Assembly (NCBI GenBank): GCA_002281775.1
Contig: NCGY01000006.1
Location: 62,001-126,000, forward strand
Length of the DNA: 64,000 bases
Source of the DNA: Hydrogenophilales bacterium 16-64-46
GTDB taxonomy: Bacteria; Pseudomonadota; Gammaproteobacteria; Burkholderiales; Thiobacillaceae
Direction: 5' to 3'
The position numbers were made by a program, and so were the translations under genes. Numbering within the stretch: position 1 is the first letter of the stretch; every line of letters starts with the position of its first letter. The notes below the pieces were generated by a model. That model was not told where the DNA came from. It saw only the letters and a list, made by a program, of their open reading frames with translations, and made no database searches. This document shows, piece by piece, positions 12,746-22,066 of this stretch.

Positions 12746-12801
12746 CAAAATGACGCCGTCCCGCCAAGTGCTCGCGCGCTTGGCGGGACGGCGTCATTTT
12801 G
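12746..12801. terminator. Long perfect hairpin between converging genes, probable bidirectional terminator
   Basis: Two 23-base arms, 12746-12768 and 12779-12801, are exact reverse complements around a 10-base loop. The arms begin CAAAATGACGCC and end GGCGTCATTTTG, so a short A-run and T-run flank a GC-rich core on both sides. It lies between the converging peroxidase and mpl genes, as expected for a shared terminator. The stem is much longer than usual and the T-run only four bases, so a palindromic repeat element is an alternative. Confidence 0.7.
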
Positions 12802-12892
12802 CGACTACGATCGATCTCAGGGGTGTCGGCGCTGCCGGGGTCGTCTTATTGTTGGGTGATTTGCCCTGGGCGCGGCAAAAGCAAGTGAGACA

Positions 12893-14293
12893 TTACGCAT
12901 ACCCCCCGTAGCGATGCATCGGCGTCAGCACGATCTCCTCGTGATAGTGCTGATGCAGCGCGTCCAGCAGCCTGGCGTGGATGCCGCCGAACCCGCCGTT
13001 GCTCATCATCAGCACGTGATCGCCGGGCCGTCCGTCGGCGACGAGTTGCGCGACGAGCTTGTCGAGGTTGTCGTAGACGCGGGCTTTCTCGCCCAGGGGG
13101 GCCAAGGCCTCGGCGGCGTTCCAGCCGAGCTGGGCACCGTAGCAGTAGACCACGTCGGCGGCAGCGAGGCTGTCGGGTAGCTGCGCTTTCATGACGCCGA
13201 GTTTCATGGTGTTGGAACGCGGTTCGAGTACGGCGAGGATGCGCGCGCTGCCGATTTTTGCGCGCAGGCCCGCGACGGTGGTGGCGATCGCGGTGGGGTG
13301 GTGAGCGAAGTCATCGTAGACGGTGATGCCGTGTACCGATCCCCGCACTTCCATGCGGCGTTTCACATTTTCGAAGCGGGACAGCGCCTCGATCGCGGCG
13401 GCGGCAGGCACGCCGGCGTGGCGCGCGGCGGCTATCGCCGCGAGCGCGTTCATGCGGTTGTGTTCACCGATGAGTTCCCAGTTGACGCGGCCCTGCGGGC
13501 TGTTGTTGAAGAAGACGTCGAAGCTGCCGCTGGCGTCGGGTGCGCCGGCCGTCCAGCCGCCGACGCTATCGAAGCGCTCCACCGGCGTCCACAGGCCGCG
13601 TTCGAGCACGCGGTCGAGCGCGGCGTCCGAACCGTTGGCGACGACGAGGCCGTTGCCGGGGACGGTGCGCACCAGATGGTGAAACTGGGTTTCGATGGCG
13701 GCGAGGTCGGCAAAGATGTCGGCGTGGTCGTATTCGAGGTTGTTCAGGATCGCGGTGCGTGGCCGGTAGTGGACGAACTTGGAGCGCTTGTCGAAGAAGG
13801 CGGTGTCGTATTCGTCGGCCTCGATGACGAAGAAGGGGCTGTCGGTGAGACGTGCGGACACCTTGAAATTCTGCGGCACGCCGCCAATGAGGAAACCGGG
13901 ATCGAGCTTCGCGTCTTCGAGGATCCACGCCAGCATGGCGGAGGTGGTGGTCTTGCCGTGGGTGCCGGCCACCGCGAGCACCCATTTGTCCCTCAGCATG
14001 GTGTCGGCGAGCCACTGCGGGCCGGAGGTATAGGGCAGGCCGCGGTCGAGGATGGCTTCCATCAGCAGGTTGCCGCGGCTGACGACGTTGCCGACGACGA
14101 AGATGTCGGCTTTCAGATCGGCCTGGCTGGCGTCATAGCCTTCGATGAGCTCGATACCCAGCTTACGCAACTGGTCGGACATGGGCGGGTAGACGTTGGC
14201 GTCGCAGCCGGTGACGCTGTGACCGGCCGCGTGCGCGAGGGCGGCGATACCGCCCATGAAGGTGCCGCAGATGCCGAGAATGTGGATGTGCAT
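12893..14293 (-). CDS. mpl: UDP-N-acetylmuramate:L-alanyl-gamma-D-glutamyl-meso-diaminopimelate ligase
   Basis: Cytosolic Mur-family ligase that joins recovered murein tripeptide to UDP-MurNAc, bypassing the MurC-D-E steps in peptidoglycan recycling. The N-terminus MHIHILGICGTFMGG is diagnostic of Mpl, with the nucleotide-fold glycines. The ATP P-loop is AGTHGKTTTSAML, followed by IEADEYDTAFFDKRSKF and the linker HNRMNALAAIAAARHAG. It is 466 aa, normal for Mpl. It is transcribed alone; a heptad-repeat palindrome lies just upstream, between mpl and the histidine kinase gene. Confidence 0.95.
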   Translation of the reverse strand: MHIHILGICGTFMGGIAALAHAAGHSVTGCDANVYPPMSDQLRKLGIELIEGYDASQADLKADIFVVGNVVSRGNLLMEAILDRGLPYTSGPQWLADTMLRDKWVLAVAGTHGKTTTSAMLAWILEDAKLDPGFLIGGVPQNFKVSARLTDSPFFVIEADEYDTAFFDKRSKFVHYRPRTAILNNLEYDHADIFADLAAIETQFHHLVRTVPGNGLVVANGSDAALDRVLERGLWTPVERFDSVGGWTAGAPDASGSFDVFFNNSPQGRVNWELIGEHNRMNALAAIAAARHAGVPAAAAIEALSRFENVKRRMEVRGSVHGITVYDDFAHHPTAIATTVAGLRAKIGSARILAVLEPRSNTMKLGVMKAQLPDSLAAADVVYCYGAQLGWNAAEALAPLGEKARVYDNLDKLVAQLVADGRPGDHVLMMSNGGFGGIHARLLDALHQHYHEEIVLTPMHRYGGYA

Positions 14294-14318
14294 GGGGGTT
14301 ATGGGTGAGCAGTGTAGC

Positions 14319-14407
14319 GGTAAGTGGTAAGTGGTAAGTGGTAAGTGATGGGCGGTGAGCGGTAAGCGGTAAGCGGTTCAAGGCCGTTCACCGTTCACCG
14401 CTCACCC
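14319..14407. repeat. Heptad-repeat palindromic element upstream of mpl
   Basis: Four head-to-tail copies of the heptamer GGTAAGT (14319-14346) are followed after one irregular heptad by GGTGAGC, GGTAAGC, GGTAAGC (14354-14374). The inverted heptads CCGTTCA, CCGTTCA, CCGCTCA follow, ending in CCC (14384-14407). The second and third blocks can fold together imperfectly. The element fills almost the whole 124-bp space between the histidine kinase stop codon and the mpl start. Its design matches the element between hslV and hslU, although the heptamer sequence differs. Confidence 0.8.
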
Positions 14408-14417
14408 AAAAGCAAAA

Positions 14418-16319
14418 TTATCCCACAGCATCCGCCCGTGATTGCTGGATGAGATGGGTGAGCAGGGCGCGCAACTTGGCGGGGCGCAGGGGTTTGTGCA
14501 GCAGGGGGAGCCCGGCTTTCGTGATGCGTTGCAGGGTTTCTGGTGCGGTGTCCCCGGTGACGAGGATGGCAGGGATGTTGTGGCCGAAGTGGGTGCGCAG
14601 CCGGGCGATGACGGCCAGTCCGTCGTCATCCGGCAGGCGGTAGTCGGAGACGATCACGTCGGGTATGCGCTCGATGCTGGCCAGCCATTGTTCGGCCTCG
14701 CCCGCGCTGTGCGCCGTGACCAGGTCGATGTTCCAGTTGTCGAACAATTCGGCCATGCCGCGCAGGATGGCGGATTCATCGTCGATCAGCAGTACCAGCG
14801 CATCGGCCGGCATCTTGCCGGGTGAGGCGGGCGGGGATGCGGCCTGGATCAGCGTGGGATCACCCAGCGGCACGTCGATGCTGAACACCGAGCCGTGGCC
14901 GGGCCGTGAACGCAACAGCACTCGGTGTCCCAGCAGGCGGCCGAGGCGGGAGACGATGGCGAGCCCGAGTCCCAGCCCCTTGCTGCGGTCGCGCGCGGCG
15001 TTGTGCAACTGCACGAATTCCTGGAACACGCTTTCCTGCTGGTCTACAGGGATGCCGCGCCCCGTGTCGTAGACCGCCAGCCGCACCGTGCATCCGCGCC
15101 GCCGGCAGGTGACCAGCACGCCGCCGTCATCGGTGTAGCGAATGGCATTGGCGATCAGGTTCACGAGTATCCGTTCCAGCAGCAGCGGATCACTGTAGAG
15201 CGCCGGTGCGCTGCCGCGAAAGCGCAGGCTCAACTGCTTGTCAGTCGCCAGCGCGGAAAACTGTTTGTCGAGATCGGCAAACAGCCGGTCGAGCGAAAAA
15301 TGCACCGGGTGCGGTTCGATGGCCCCGGCGTCCAGACGGGAAATGTCGAGCAAGGCGTTGAAGAGCAACTCCATCGCCGCGGTCGAAGCTTCGATGTTGT
15401 CGATGAGGGGCTGCGTTTCCGACTGGCGGTTGCGCGCCTTGAGGGTGGCCACGAACAGCGAGAGCGCGTGCAAGGGCTGCCGCAGGTCGTGGCTGGCGGC
15501 GGCAAAAAAACGCGACTTGGCCATGTTGGCGCGTTCGGCCATGTCTTTTTTTGCGGCCAGATCGGCCGTGGCGGCCTGGATGCGCGCCTCCATCTGACTG
15601 CGTTGGGCCTGCAGGGCATTGGCCATCAGGTTCACCCCCGCAGCAAGCTGGCCCACCTCACCCCGTACCGGCAGATGCGTGCGCACGCTCAGATCGTCCC
15701 GCGCCAAGCGCGCGACCACGCGACTGACATGGTTCAACTGGCTCGCCAGGCGGCCAGAAAGATGCCAGGCGACCATGCCGGTCAGCGTCAGGGCCGCCAG
15801 CATCAGCATCGCTGCCCTGAGCAAGGCACCCCGGGTGAAAGACTCGACAGCATCCCGCGTCACGCTCACCTCGACCTGCCCCAGCACGGAAGGAATCGCC
15901 GGGCCTGCGCTCGCGTACAGCGCGTCCTCCGCGAGCTCGGTGCGCGGCAGGCTGACCGACATGCGCCGCACCACATGATTACCGGCAGGCCGCTGCCCCT
16001 GGCCAGCAAACACGCTGCCACTGCGATCGACGACACGCGCATGGGCCAGCTGGCTGTTGCGTACCTCCGCTGCCAGCAGCGACTGGGCAAGCGAGGTATC
16101 ACCGCTGACGAGCGCATAGGTGAGCGCATCCCCCAGATGATTGGCCGCATTGTCGGCCCGCGCCAGCAAGGCGCGCTCGGCTGTATCCAGACTTTGCGTG
16201 GTGAAGTAGGCCACCAGGCCGAATTCGGTGAACAGGGCCGGCAGCAGGGCGATCAGCAGCATGCGGCTGCGGATGCTGTGGTAGGGCAGGCGACTGACCA
16301 GCGTACGCAACCGGCTCAC
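14418..16319 (-). CDS. Hybrid sensor histidine kinase with C-terminal receiver
   Basis: Membrane-bound two-component sensor. A first transmembrane helix (about residues 20-42) and a second (about 165-190) bracket a periplasmic sensor region. A HAMP segment and a short coiled coil follow (QMEARIQAATADLAAKKDMAERAN), then a HisKA domain with acceptor H277 in AASHDLRQPLHAL. The ATPase domain has the N-box ILVNLIANAIRYT and the G-boxes DTGRGIP and GLGLGLAIV. A receiver domain from about residue 505 has LLIDDE and the acceptor in IVSDYRLPDD. Its start overlaps the stop of the upstream NarL-type regulator (ATGA), so the two genes form one operon. The signal is unknown. Confidence 0.92.
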   Translation of the reverse strand: MSRLRTLVSRLPYHSIRSRMLLIALLPALFTEFGLVAYFTTQSLDTAERALLARADNAANHLGDALTYALVSGDTSLAQSLLAAEVRNSQLAHARVVDRSGSVFAGQGQRPAGNHVVRRMSVSLPRTELAEDALYASAGPAIPSVLGQVEVSVTRDAVESFTRGALLRAAMLMLAALTLTGMVAWHLSGRLASQLNHVSRVVARLARDDLSVRTHLPVRGEVGQLAAGVNLMANALQAQRSQMEARIQAATADLAAKKDMAERANMAKSRFFAAASHDLRQPLHALSLFVATLKARNRQSETQPLIDNIEASTAAMELLFNALLDISRLDAGAIEPHPVHFSLDRLFADLDKQFSALATDKQLSLRFRGSAPALYSDPLLLERILVNLIANAIRYTDDGGVLVTCRRRGCTVRLAVYDTGRGIPVDQQESVFQEFVQLHNAARDRSKGLGLGLAIVSRLGRLLGHRVLLRSRPGHGSVFSIDVPLGDPTLIQAASPPASPGKMPADALVLLIDDESAILRGMAELFDNWNIDLVTAHSAGEAEQWLASIERIPDVIVSDYRLPDDDGLAVIARLRTHFGHNIPAILVTGDTAPETLQRITKAGLPLLHKPLRPAKLRALLTHLIQQSRADAVG

Positions 16320-16945
16320 AACGGCGTGATTCTTTGCATGGCCAGAACGGCTTCGGTGCGGTTGGTGACGCCGAGTGCGCGGAAGATCGCGGCAACGTGG
16401 ACCTTCACCGTGTTTTCCGTCATGCCGAGCATGCTGCCGATGGCCTTGTTGGTGAAACCATGGCCGAGCAGGCGCGCCACTTCGCGCTGGCGGCCGGTGA
16501 GGCCGTTGAGCACGGTGGCGGGCACGACGGGCGCACTGGCGCGCTCGTCCGTGCTGTTCAGGCAGGCGGGCACGTAGATGTCTCCGGCCAGTACCTGCCG
16601 CAGGGCGTCGAGCATGAGGTGCGTACTGGCGGCCTTGGGGATGTAGCCCAGCGCCCCGGCTTCGAGGGCGTTGCGGATGTCGTGCGGCGATTCGGACGCG
16701 GACAGCACCACCAGGGGAATGTCCGGGAAGAGTTGCCGGAACTGGGTGATGCCCTGCATGCCGACCAGGCCCGGCATGTTGAGGTCGACCAGCGCCAGAT
16801 CGAGATCGGCGTGGAGCGCGGTCTGGGCAAACAGGCTGGGGTAATCGTGGGCGTCGATAATCTCGACCGAGGCTTCGAGTTGCGCCAGCACCTGCCGCAC
16901 GCCTTCGCGCATCAGCGGGTGGTCATCGGCCAGCAGGGCTTTCAT
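16316..16945 (-). CDS. NarL/LuxR-family response regulator
   Basis: DNA-binding response regulator. The receiver domain (residues 1-115) has the acidic pair in LLADDHP, acceptor D54 in LVDLNMPG and the conserved lysine in GYIPKAAS. A LuxR-type helix-turn-helix at about 145-205 reads LTGRQREVARLLGHGFTNKAIG, then MTENTVKVHVAAIFRALG. Length 209 aa is typical. It precedes and overlaps the hybrid kinase gene, which is therefore its probable partner. Target genes cannot be inferred from the window. Confidence 0.93.
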   Translation of the reverse strand: MKALLADDHPLMREGVRQVLAQLEASVEIIDAHDYPSLFAQTALHADLDLALVDLNMPGLVGMQGITQFRQLFPDIPLVVLSASESPHDIRNALEAGALGYIPKAASTHLMLDALRQVLAGDIYVPACLNSTDERASAPVVPATVLNGLTGRQREVARLLGHGFTNKAIGSMLGMTENTVKVHVAAIFRALGVTNRTEAVLAMQRITPL

Positions 16946-16999
16946 GCGGGGGCTCCCATGACGCGGATTCTACCGTCACGGGCGTCCCCGGGGCAGTGT

Positions 17000-17482
17000 T
17001 CAGGGTTTGCGTACCTTGCCCAGGCCTTCGTCGATGGCGGCTTCGAGATAGCCGAAGTAATAGTCAGCGGTGAGCAGCCCCACGATGGGCTCGGCGGCAT
17101 CCTGTCCCTTGAGGTCGAGCACTTTCACCGTCGGCACCATGAACACCTTGTGCGCCGCCGCGAAAGCCCCTTCGGTGGTTTTGCTGCCGTCAAAATCGGT
17201 GAGCGGCGTGCTCGCGCCCACCGTCACTTCGCGGATGACGACCCTGTTGCGGTAGGCCTTGTCCTTGTGCATGGGAATGAGGTAATCGTGCTTCACCCGC
17301 TCGCAGTAATGGCAGCCGGGGCTAGTGAAAATCACCATGATGGGCGTCTTGCGGCCGGCCGCCGTGCGCGCGTCTGCCTTGAAGTTTGTGGCGTGGACGA
17401 GCCCGTCCGCCGCCCGGGCCGGGCTGGGGGCCAGCACGCCCCATGTTAGAATCGTTGCCCAGATTGCGATCGATCGCAGCAT
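17000..17482 (-). CDS. Periplasmic thioredoxin-fold protein (SoxW-like)
   Basis: Exported thiol-disulfide protein of 160 aa. A signal peptide (cleavage near PARA-ADG, residue 24) is followed by a thioredoxin fold with the active site CHYC (C57, C60) in FTSPGCHYC and the cis-proline segment VFMVPTVKVLD. The group includes SoxW-type thioredoxins that keep periplasmic sulfur-oxidation or cytochrome proteins reduced; the partner is unknown. The gene is divergent from hemC with 89 bp between the start codons, so the promoters may overlap. Confidence 0.82.
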   Translation of the reverse strand: MLRSIAIWATILTWGVLAPSPARAADGLVHATNFKADARTAAGRKTPIMVIFTSPGCHYCERVKHDYLIPMHKDKAYRNRVVIREVTVGASTPLTDFDGSKTTEGAFAAAHKVFMVPTVKVLDLKGQDAAEPIVGLLTADYYFGYLEAAIDEGLGKVRKP

Positions 17483-17571
17483 ATTGATCCCGTTTCTCCG
17501 ACAGGTGCGCGCACCGTTTTACCCAGTGTCGCGTCACCGCATTAGGTTTCAAAGAGTCCATTCCTACCGCC

Positions 17572-18492
17572 ATGCAGACCCTGACCATCGCCTCCCGTGA
17601 AAGTGCCCTTGCCATGTGGCAGGCGGAGCATATCCGTGATCGCCTGCGCGCACTGCATCCCGGCATCACGGTCGAGATTCTGGGCATGACCACGCGCGGC
17701 GACCAGATCCTCGACGTGACGCTCTCCAAAATCGGCGGCAAGGGCCTGTTTGTCAAGGAACTCGAAGTCGCGCTCGAAGCCGGGCAGGCCGATCTGGCCG
17801 TACATTCGATGAAGGACGTGCCGATGCAACTGCCCCCCGGCTTCGAGCTGGCGGTGATCGGTGAGCGCGAAGACCCGCGTGACGCCTTCGTCTCCATCCA
17901 GTACGACAAACTCTCCGACCTGCCACCCGGCGCGGTGGTCGGCACCTCCAGCCTGCGCCGCGAAGCGCAACTGCGCGCGCGCTATCCGCACCTGGTGGTG
18001 AAGCCTTTGCGCGGCAACGTCGGCACGCGGTTGAAGAAGCTCGACGAAGGTCAGTTCGACGCCATCCTGCTCGCGGCCGCCGGCTTGAAGCGCCTGGGGT
18101 TGGGCAACCGCATCAAGAGCCTGCTGTCGGTGGAAGACAGCATTCCCGCCGCCGGCCAGGGCGCGCTCGGTATCGAAATCCGCAGCGACAGGCCCGATGT
18201 GGCGGCTCTGCTCGCCGACCTCAATCACCCCCGCACCGCCGCCTGCGTGCGCGCCGAACGCCAGGTCAGCCGGGTACTCGGCGGCAGCTGCCAGGTGCCA
18301 CTGGGGGCGCACGCCACGATGGAAAACGGTAGCCTGCACCTCGCCGGCTTCGTCGCCCACCCGGACGGCAGCGGCTTCATCCACGATGTCACCGTGGGCG
18401 ACGCCGCCGACCCCGAAGCCGTCGGCCAGGCACTCGCCGACAAACTCCTCGCCCAGGGCGCGCGCACGATCCTAGACGCCCTGCCGCAATGA
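17572..18492 (+). CDS. hemC: Hydroxymethylbilane synthase (porphobilinogen deaminase)
   Basis: Polymerises four porphobilinogen units into hydroxymethylbilane in haem and sirohaem synthesis. N-terminal motif [17 protein letters not shown], substrate-binding [14 protein letters not shown] and VHSMKDVP, and [13 protein letters not shown] are all conserved. The dipyrromethane cofactor cysteine is C240 in [12 protein letters not shown]. It is 306 aa, the normal length. It is the first gene of a tight hemC-hemD-hemX-hemY operon; its stop overlaps the hemD start by 4 bp. Confidence 0.97.
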   Translation: MQTLTIASRESALAMWQAEHIRDRLRALHPGITVEILGMTTRGDQILDVTLSKIGGKGLFVKELEVALEAGQADLAVHSMKDVPMQLPPGFELAVIGEREDPRDAFVSIQYDKLSDLPPGAVVGTSSLRREAQLRARYPHLVVKPLRGNVGTRLKKLDEGQFDAILLAAAGLKRLGLGNRIKSLLSVEDSIPAAGQGALGIEIRSDRPDVAALLADLNHPRTAACVRAERQVSRVLGGSCQVPLGAHATMENGSLHLAGFVAHPDGSGFIHDVTVGDAADPEAVGQALADKLLAQGARTILDALPQ

Positions 18493-19253
18493 CCGCATCG
18501 CTCGCCGGCCGCGCGGTGCTGGTGACGCGGCCGGCGCATCAGGCGGCTTCGCTGGCGCAGGCCATCGAAGCGGCGGGCGGCGAAGCGATCCGGTTCCCGG
18601 CACTGGCCATTGACGCCATGCCGGCCGCAGAACTGGCTGCAGCGCTCGCCTGGTTACGCGAAGCCGATGCCGTGATTTTCATCAGCCCCAATGCCGCCCA
18701 ATTCGGCATGGCGGCGATCGGGCTGCTGCCCGCCGGGGCGAAGGTGTTCGCGGTCGGCCCGGGTACGGCCCGTGAACTCGCCCATTCGGGTCAGCACACG
18801 GTCATCGTGCCGGATGGCCAGGACAGCGAAGCGTTGCTGGCCCTGCCCGAACTGGCCCATGTGGGTGGTCAGCGCATCGTCATCGTGCGCGGCGTGGGTG
18901 GCCGGCCATTTCTTGCCGACACGCTGAAGGCGCGTGGGGCGGAGGTACGCTTTATGGAGTGCTACCGTCGCGTGCGCCCACAGGCTGACGCCGCGCCCCT
19001 GCTGGCGCGCTGGCAGGCAGGCGGCGTCGACGCGGTGACGGTGGCCAGTGCCGAAACGCTCGCCAACCTGCTGGCGATGCTGGGCGAGGCGGGTGGGCCC
19101 CTGCTCGCCGCCACCCCGCTTTTCGCGCCGCATGAGAAAATCGTCGCGTCGGCCCGCAGCCTGGGGCTGGCCCACGCCCAGGCCACCGCCGGCGGTGACG
19201 CCGGCCTGGTCGACGGCATGATTCGCTGGTTCAACACACGCACAAACACATGA
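18489..19253 (+). CDS. hemD: Uroporphyrinogen-III synthase
   Basis: Closes and rearranges hydroxymethylbilane to uroporphyrinogen III. The sequence is poorly conserved in this family, but it shows the expected [10 protein letters not shown] start, the domain hinge, [16 protein letters not shown], the [17 protein letters not shown] segment and a [11 protein letters not shown] motif. It is 254 aa. Position between hemC and hemX, overlapping each by 4 bp (ATGA), supports the call. Confidence 0.93.
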   Translation: MTASLAGRAVLVTRPAHQAASLAQAIEAAGGEAIRFPALAIDAMPAAELAAALAWLREADAVIFISPNAAQFGMAAIGLLPAGAKVFAVGPGTARELAHSGQHTVIVPDGQDSEALLALPELAHVGGQRIVIVRGVGGRPFLADTLKARGAEVRFMECYRRVRPQADAAPLLARWQAGGVDAVTVASAETLANLLAMLGEAGGPLLAATPLFAPHEKIVASARSLGLAHAQATAGGDAGLVDGMIRWFNTRTNT

Positions 19254-20275
19254 ACGACACGCCCGAATCCACCCCCGCAACGCCTGTTCAGCCCGCGCAT
19301 CCACCCCGCGCGCCGCTGTCCGTCCTGGCTCTGGTCGCCGTCGTGCTCGCGGTCATCGCGCTCATCATGGCGGCGTGGTCGTGGTCGGACAGCCGCGAGC
19401 GCGTGCGCGACCTCAAGTCGGAGCTCGGTCGCAAGCTCGCCGAATCCGGGCAGCAGGCGAGCGAGACCCGGCTCTTGGCGAAGAACGCCGACGACATGAT
19501 GCGGCAGATCAGTGAGCGTGTCGGCCATATCGAAGGCCAGATGGCCACCTCGCAACAGCAGCAGCTCGCGCTGGAGGCGTTGTACAAGGATCTGGCGCAG
19601 GGACGCGACGAATGGACGCTGGCCGAAATTGAACAGGTACTGCTCACCGCCGCCCAGCAGTTGCAGCTGGCGGGCAACGTCAAGGCCGCGATCATCGCGC
19701 TGGAAGGGGCGGATACCCGCCTGCAGCGCCTGAACAAGCCGCAGTTTACCGCCCTGCGCCGCGCCATTGCGACCGACCTCGCCAACCTGCGCGCCGCGCC
19801 CTCTCTCGACGAAGTGGGGGCCAGCGCCCGTATCGAGGCGCTGGTGGCGCGTCACGCGAGCTGGCCGCTGGCGAGCGCGCAGGGTTCCGAAGCCACGCCG
19901 GCACCGCGCGCCGTCAGCGCCGCCAGCCTCGGCCAGGAGCTCTGGGACGAACTGAAGCGGCTGGTGCAGATCCGCCGCGTCGAGGGCAACGAGGCGGTGT
20001 TGCTGCCGCCGGACCAGGCCTATTTCCTGCGTGAGAACCTGCGCCTGCGCCTGCTCTCGGCGCGGCTCGCGCTGATGGCGCAGGACGAGGCAGCCTTCCA
20101 CGCCGACCTCAAGGCCGCCTCCGATACCCTCGCCCGCTACTTCAACACCCGCGACGCCGGCGTGGCTGCCGCGACGAAGGAAATCCGCCGACTCGCCAGC
20201 CTCAAGATCGCCATCAAGCTGCCGGGGATCGACGCCAGCCTCGCGGCGCTCGACGCCTACAAGGGGGCGCACTGA
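19250..20275 (+). CDS. hemX: HemX family membrane protein (haem operon)
   Basis: Single-pass inner-membrane protein of the HemX family, often labelled uroporphyrin-III C-methyltransferase although no methyltransferase domain is present. A Pro-rich cytosolic head is followed by one helix at about residues 24-46 (LALVAVVLAVIALIMAAWSW). A long coiled-coil/helical periplasmic part follows, with EWTLAEIEQVLLTAAQQLQL, the family signature. It is 341 aa. Its stop shares one base with the hemY start. The exact role is unknown; it may organise haem-synthesis proteins. Confidence 0.88.
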   Translation: MNDTPESTPATPVQPAHPPRAPLSVLALVAVVLAVIALIMAAWSWSDSRERVRDLKSELGRKLAESGQQASETRLLAKNADDMMRQISERVGHIEGQMATSQQQQLALEALYKDLAQGRDEWTLAEIEQVLLTAAQQLQLAGNVKAAIIALEGADTRLQRLNKPQFTALRRAIATDLANLRAAPSLDEVGASARIEALVARHASWPLASAQGSEATPAPRAVSAASLGQELWDELKRLVQIRRVEGNEAVLLPPDQAYFLRENLRLRLLSARLALMAQDEAAFHADLKAASDTLARYFNTRDAGVAAATKEIRRLASLKIAIKLPGIDASLAALDAYKGAH

Positions 20276-21453
20276 TGCGCTGGCTCGTCTCGCTCGTCAT
20301 CGTTGCGGTGCTGGCCATTGCGCTGGCCATGGCGGGCCGCTACGACCCCGGCTACGTCGTGCTGGTCTACCCGCCCTGGCGGCTCGAAATCTCCTTCATC
20401 AGCTTTGTCCTGCTGATTGCCGCACTCGTCGTCAGCGGTGTGCTGCTGCTGCGGCTGGCCAGCCTGACGCTGAACCTGCCGCGCATCGTGCGTGAGCTGC
20501 GCGCCCGCCGGGCCGCCGGAAAACGCGACGAAAACTTTGTCGGCGGCCTGCGTGCCTTTGCCGAATGCCGCCACAAGGACGCCGAACAGGCCCTGGGTAG
20601 CTGGCAAGGCGAGGCAGGCGACGCCCGCACCGGTCTGGCTCGGGTGCTCGCGGCGCGCGCCGCGCAGGACATGCGCGCGCCGGCGCAACGCGAACGCCAC
20701 GTGCGCGAAGCGGCCGAACACGGGGCCGAACTCGCCGCGCAGCTGCTCGAAGCCGAAGCCCGACTCGACGCCGAGGATGCGACCGGCGCGCTGGCAGCGA
20801 TCCAGTCCGCCAGGGAAATCGCGCCGCATCACACCGCCCTGCTGCGTCTGGAACTGAAAGCCCGCCAGCGCACCGGGCAGTGGGACGAGGTCGAGCGCCT
20901 GCTCGATATCCTTGCGCGCAGCAATGCCCTGGAGCCTGTACTGGCGACACAGCTGCGCCGTGCAACCTATGCCGAGAACCTCAAGCGTCGCGCCCAGGAC
21001 GATCGCGCCCTGCTCGAATACTGGAAGAAACTGCCGGGCGAATTCAAGACCGACCCCCAGGTTGCGCAGGCCGCTGCCCGCGCCTTCATGGAACGCGGCG
21101 GGGCCGACACGGCGCTCGACGTGATCGAAGCCGCGCTCGGCAAAAGCTGGGATGAAGACCTGGTCGCGCTCTATGGCCAGGTCGCTGGCACAAGCCCGAC
21201 CCGGCAGATCGAGCAGGCCGAGAAATGGCTGCACAGTCAACCGCGCGACGCCAGACTGCTGCTCACGCTGGCGCAACTGTGCAGCGCCCAGCAATTGTGG
21301 GGCAAGGCGCAGAGCTATCTGGAAGCCAGCCTGGCGCTCGCGCCCAGCACCGAAGCCCACGTGCGCATGGCCGAACTGAAAACGCAGAGCGGTCTGCCGA
21401 CCGAGGCCTGCCAGCACTATCAGAAAGCGCTGGACCTGTGCCGGCAGGCATAG
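20275..21453 (+). CDS. hemY: HemY family TPR membrane protein
   Basis: Inner-membrane protein of the proteobacterial HemY family, unrelated to Bacillus HemY. Two N-terminal hydrophobic segments (residues 1-20 and 43-65) precede tetratricopeptide repeats through the remaining 320 residues, including LLTLAQLCSAQQLWGKAQSY. It is 392 aa, normal. It is the last gene of the hem operon; a TGATG junction couples it to hemX. It is thought to work with HemX in haem metabolism, without a defined reaction. Confidence 0.9.
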   Translation: MRWLVSLVIVAVLAIALAMAGRYDPGYVVLVYPPWRLEISFISFVLLIAALVVSGVLLLRLASLTLNLPRIVRELRARRAAGKRDENFVGGLRAFAECRHKDAEQALGSWQGEAGDARTGLARVLAARAAQDMRAPAQRERHVREAAEHGAELAAQLLEAEARLDAEDATGALAAIQSAREIAPHHTALLRLELKARQRTGQWDEVERLLDILARSNALEPVLATQLRRATYAENLKRRAQDDRALLEYWKKLPGEFKTDPQVAQAAARAFMERGGADTALDVIEAALGKSWDEDLVALYGQVAGTSPTRQIEQAEKWLHSQPRDARLLLTLAQLCSAQQLWGKAQSYLEASLALAPSTEAHVRMAELKTQSGLPTEACQHYQKALDLCRQA

Positions 21454-21559
21454 GCGGATTCGATGGAAAAATGCGCTTATCGCCCGTTTCGTGAATGCAC
21501 AAATCCGGTCAGGGGATATACCATCAGCAATTGCTAATATTGTTTGAAGGTTGATCCCC

Positions 21560-22060
21560 ATGCGATTCCCGACCCTGGCCGCCTGCTTTGCCCTGCTGGG
21601 CCTGCTTGCCGCCCCCGCCATTGAGGCTGCCCCCAAGGCCGCTGCAACCGACGTCTACAAGGTCGCCATCGACCGTTCCGTGTCGCTCACCGACGCCGCC
21701 GACTCGATGCGCCTGCGCGCCAACGCGCTCAATCTCAAGCTGGTGGCCGAAATGCCGCTGTCGAAGCAGGTCGAGGTGATGACCGGCACGACCGAGCGCA
21801 CGATCACCATCTTCCAGTTCTGCGATGCCGTCACCGCCCGCGACCTGATCGTGCTGAACCTCGATTTCTCGGTCTACATGCCGTGCCGGATCGCGCTGAT
21901 CGAGGACGCCGACGGTCGCGGCTGGCTGGTGATGATGGACGTCAACGTCGACGCGGTGGCGAAGGAAAAGCGCCTGCCGCAGGCGCTCAAGGTGCGGATC
22001 GAGGCGGTGCGTCAGGCGCTGGTCGAGATCATGCAGGCGGGTGCCAGCGGCGCGCTGTAA
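21560..22060 (+). CDS. Secreted DUF302 domain protein
   Basis: Exported 166-aa protein. A signal peptide (cleavage near residue 23 in APAIEA-APK) is followed by a single DUF302 domain, recognised by IFQFCDAVTARDLI and the signature FSVYMPCRIALIEDADG. DUF302 proteins are small periplasmic or cytosolic proteins common in sulfur and metal-oxidising bacteria, of unknown function. I start at the ATG at 21560, with GAAGG 9 bases upstream; an in-frame TTG at 21551 has no space for a ribosome-binding site. It follows hemY by about 100 bp and converges on the PAS kinase with only 6 bp between stop codons. Confidence 0.8.
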   Translation: MRFPTLAACFALLGLLAAPAIEAAPKAAATDVYKVAIDRSVSLTDAADSMRLRANALNLKLVAEMPLSKQVEVMTGTTERTITIFQFCDAVTARDLIVLNLDFSVYMPCRIALIEDADGRGWLVMMDVNVDAVAKEKRLPQALKVRIEAVRQALVEIMQAGASGAL

Positions 22061-22066
22061 GTCGCG

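Noticed and set aside
14319..14346. GGTAAGT tandem copies as a CRISPR array or iteron origin
   Set aside because: Units are 7 bp with no spacers, and no replication or cas gene is nearby; the inverted partner repeats point to a fold-back element.
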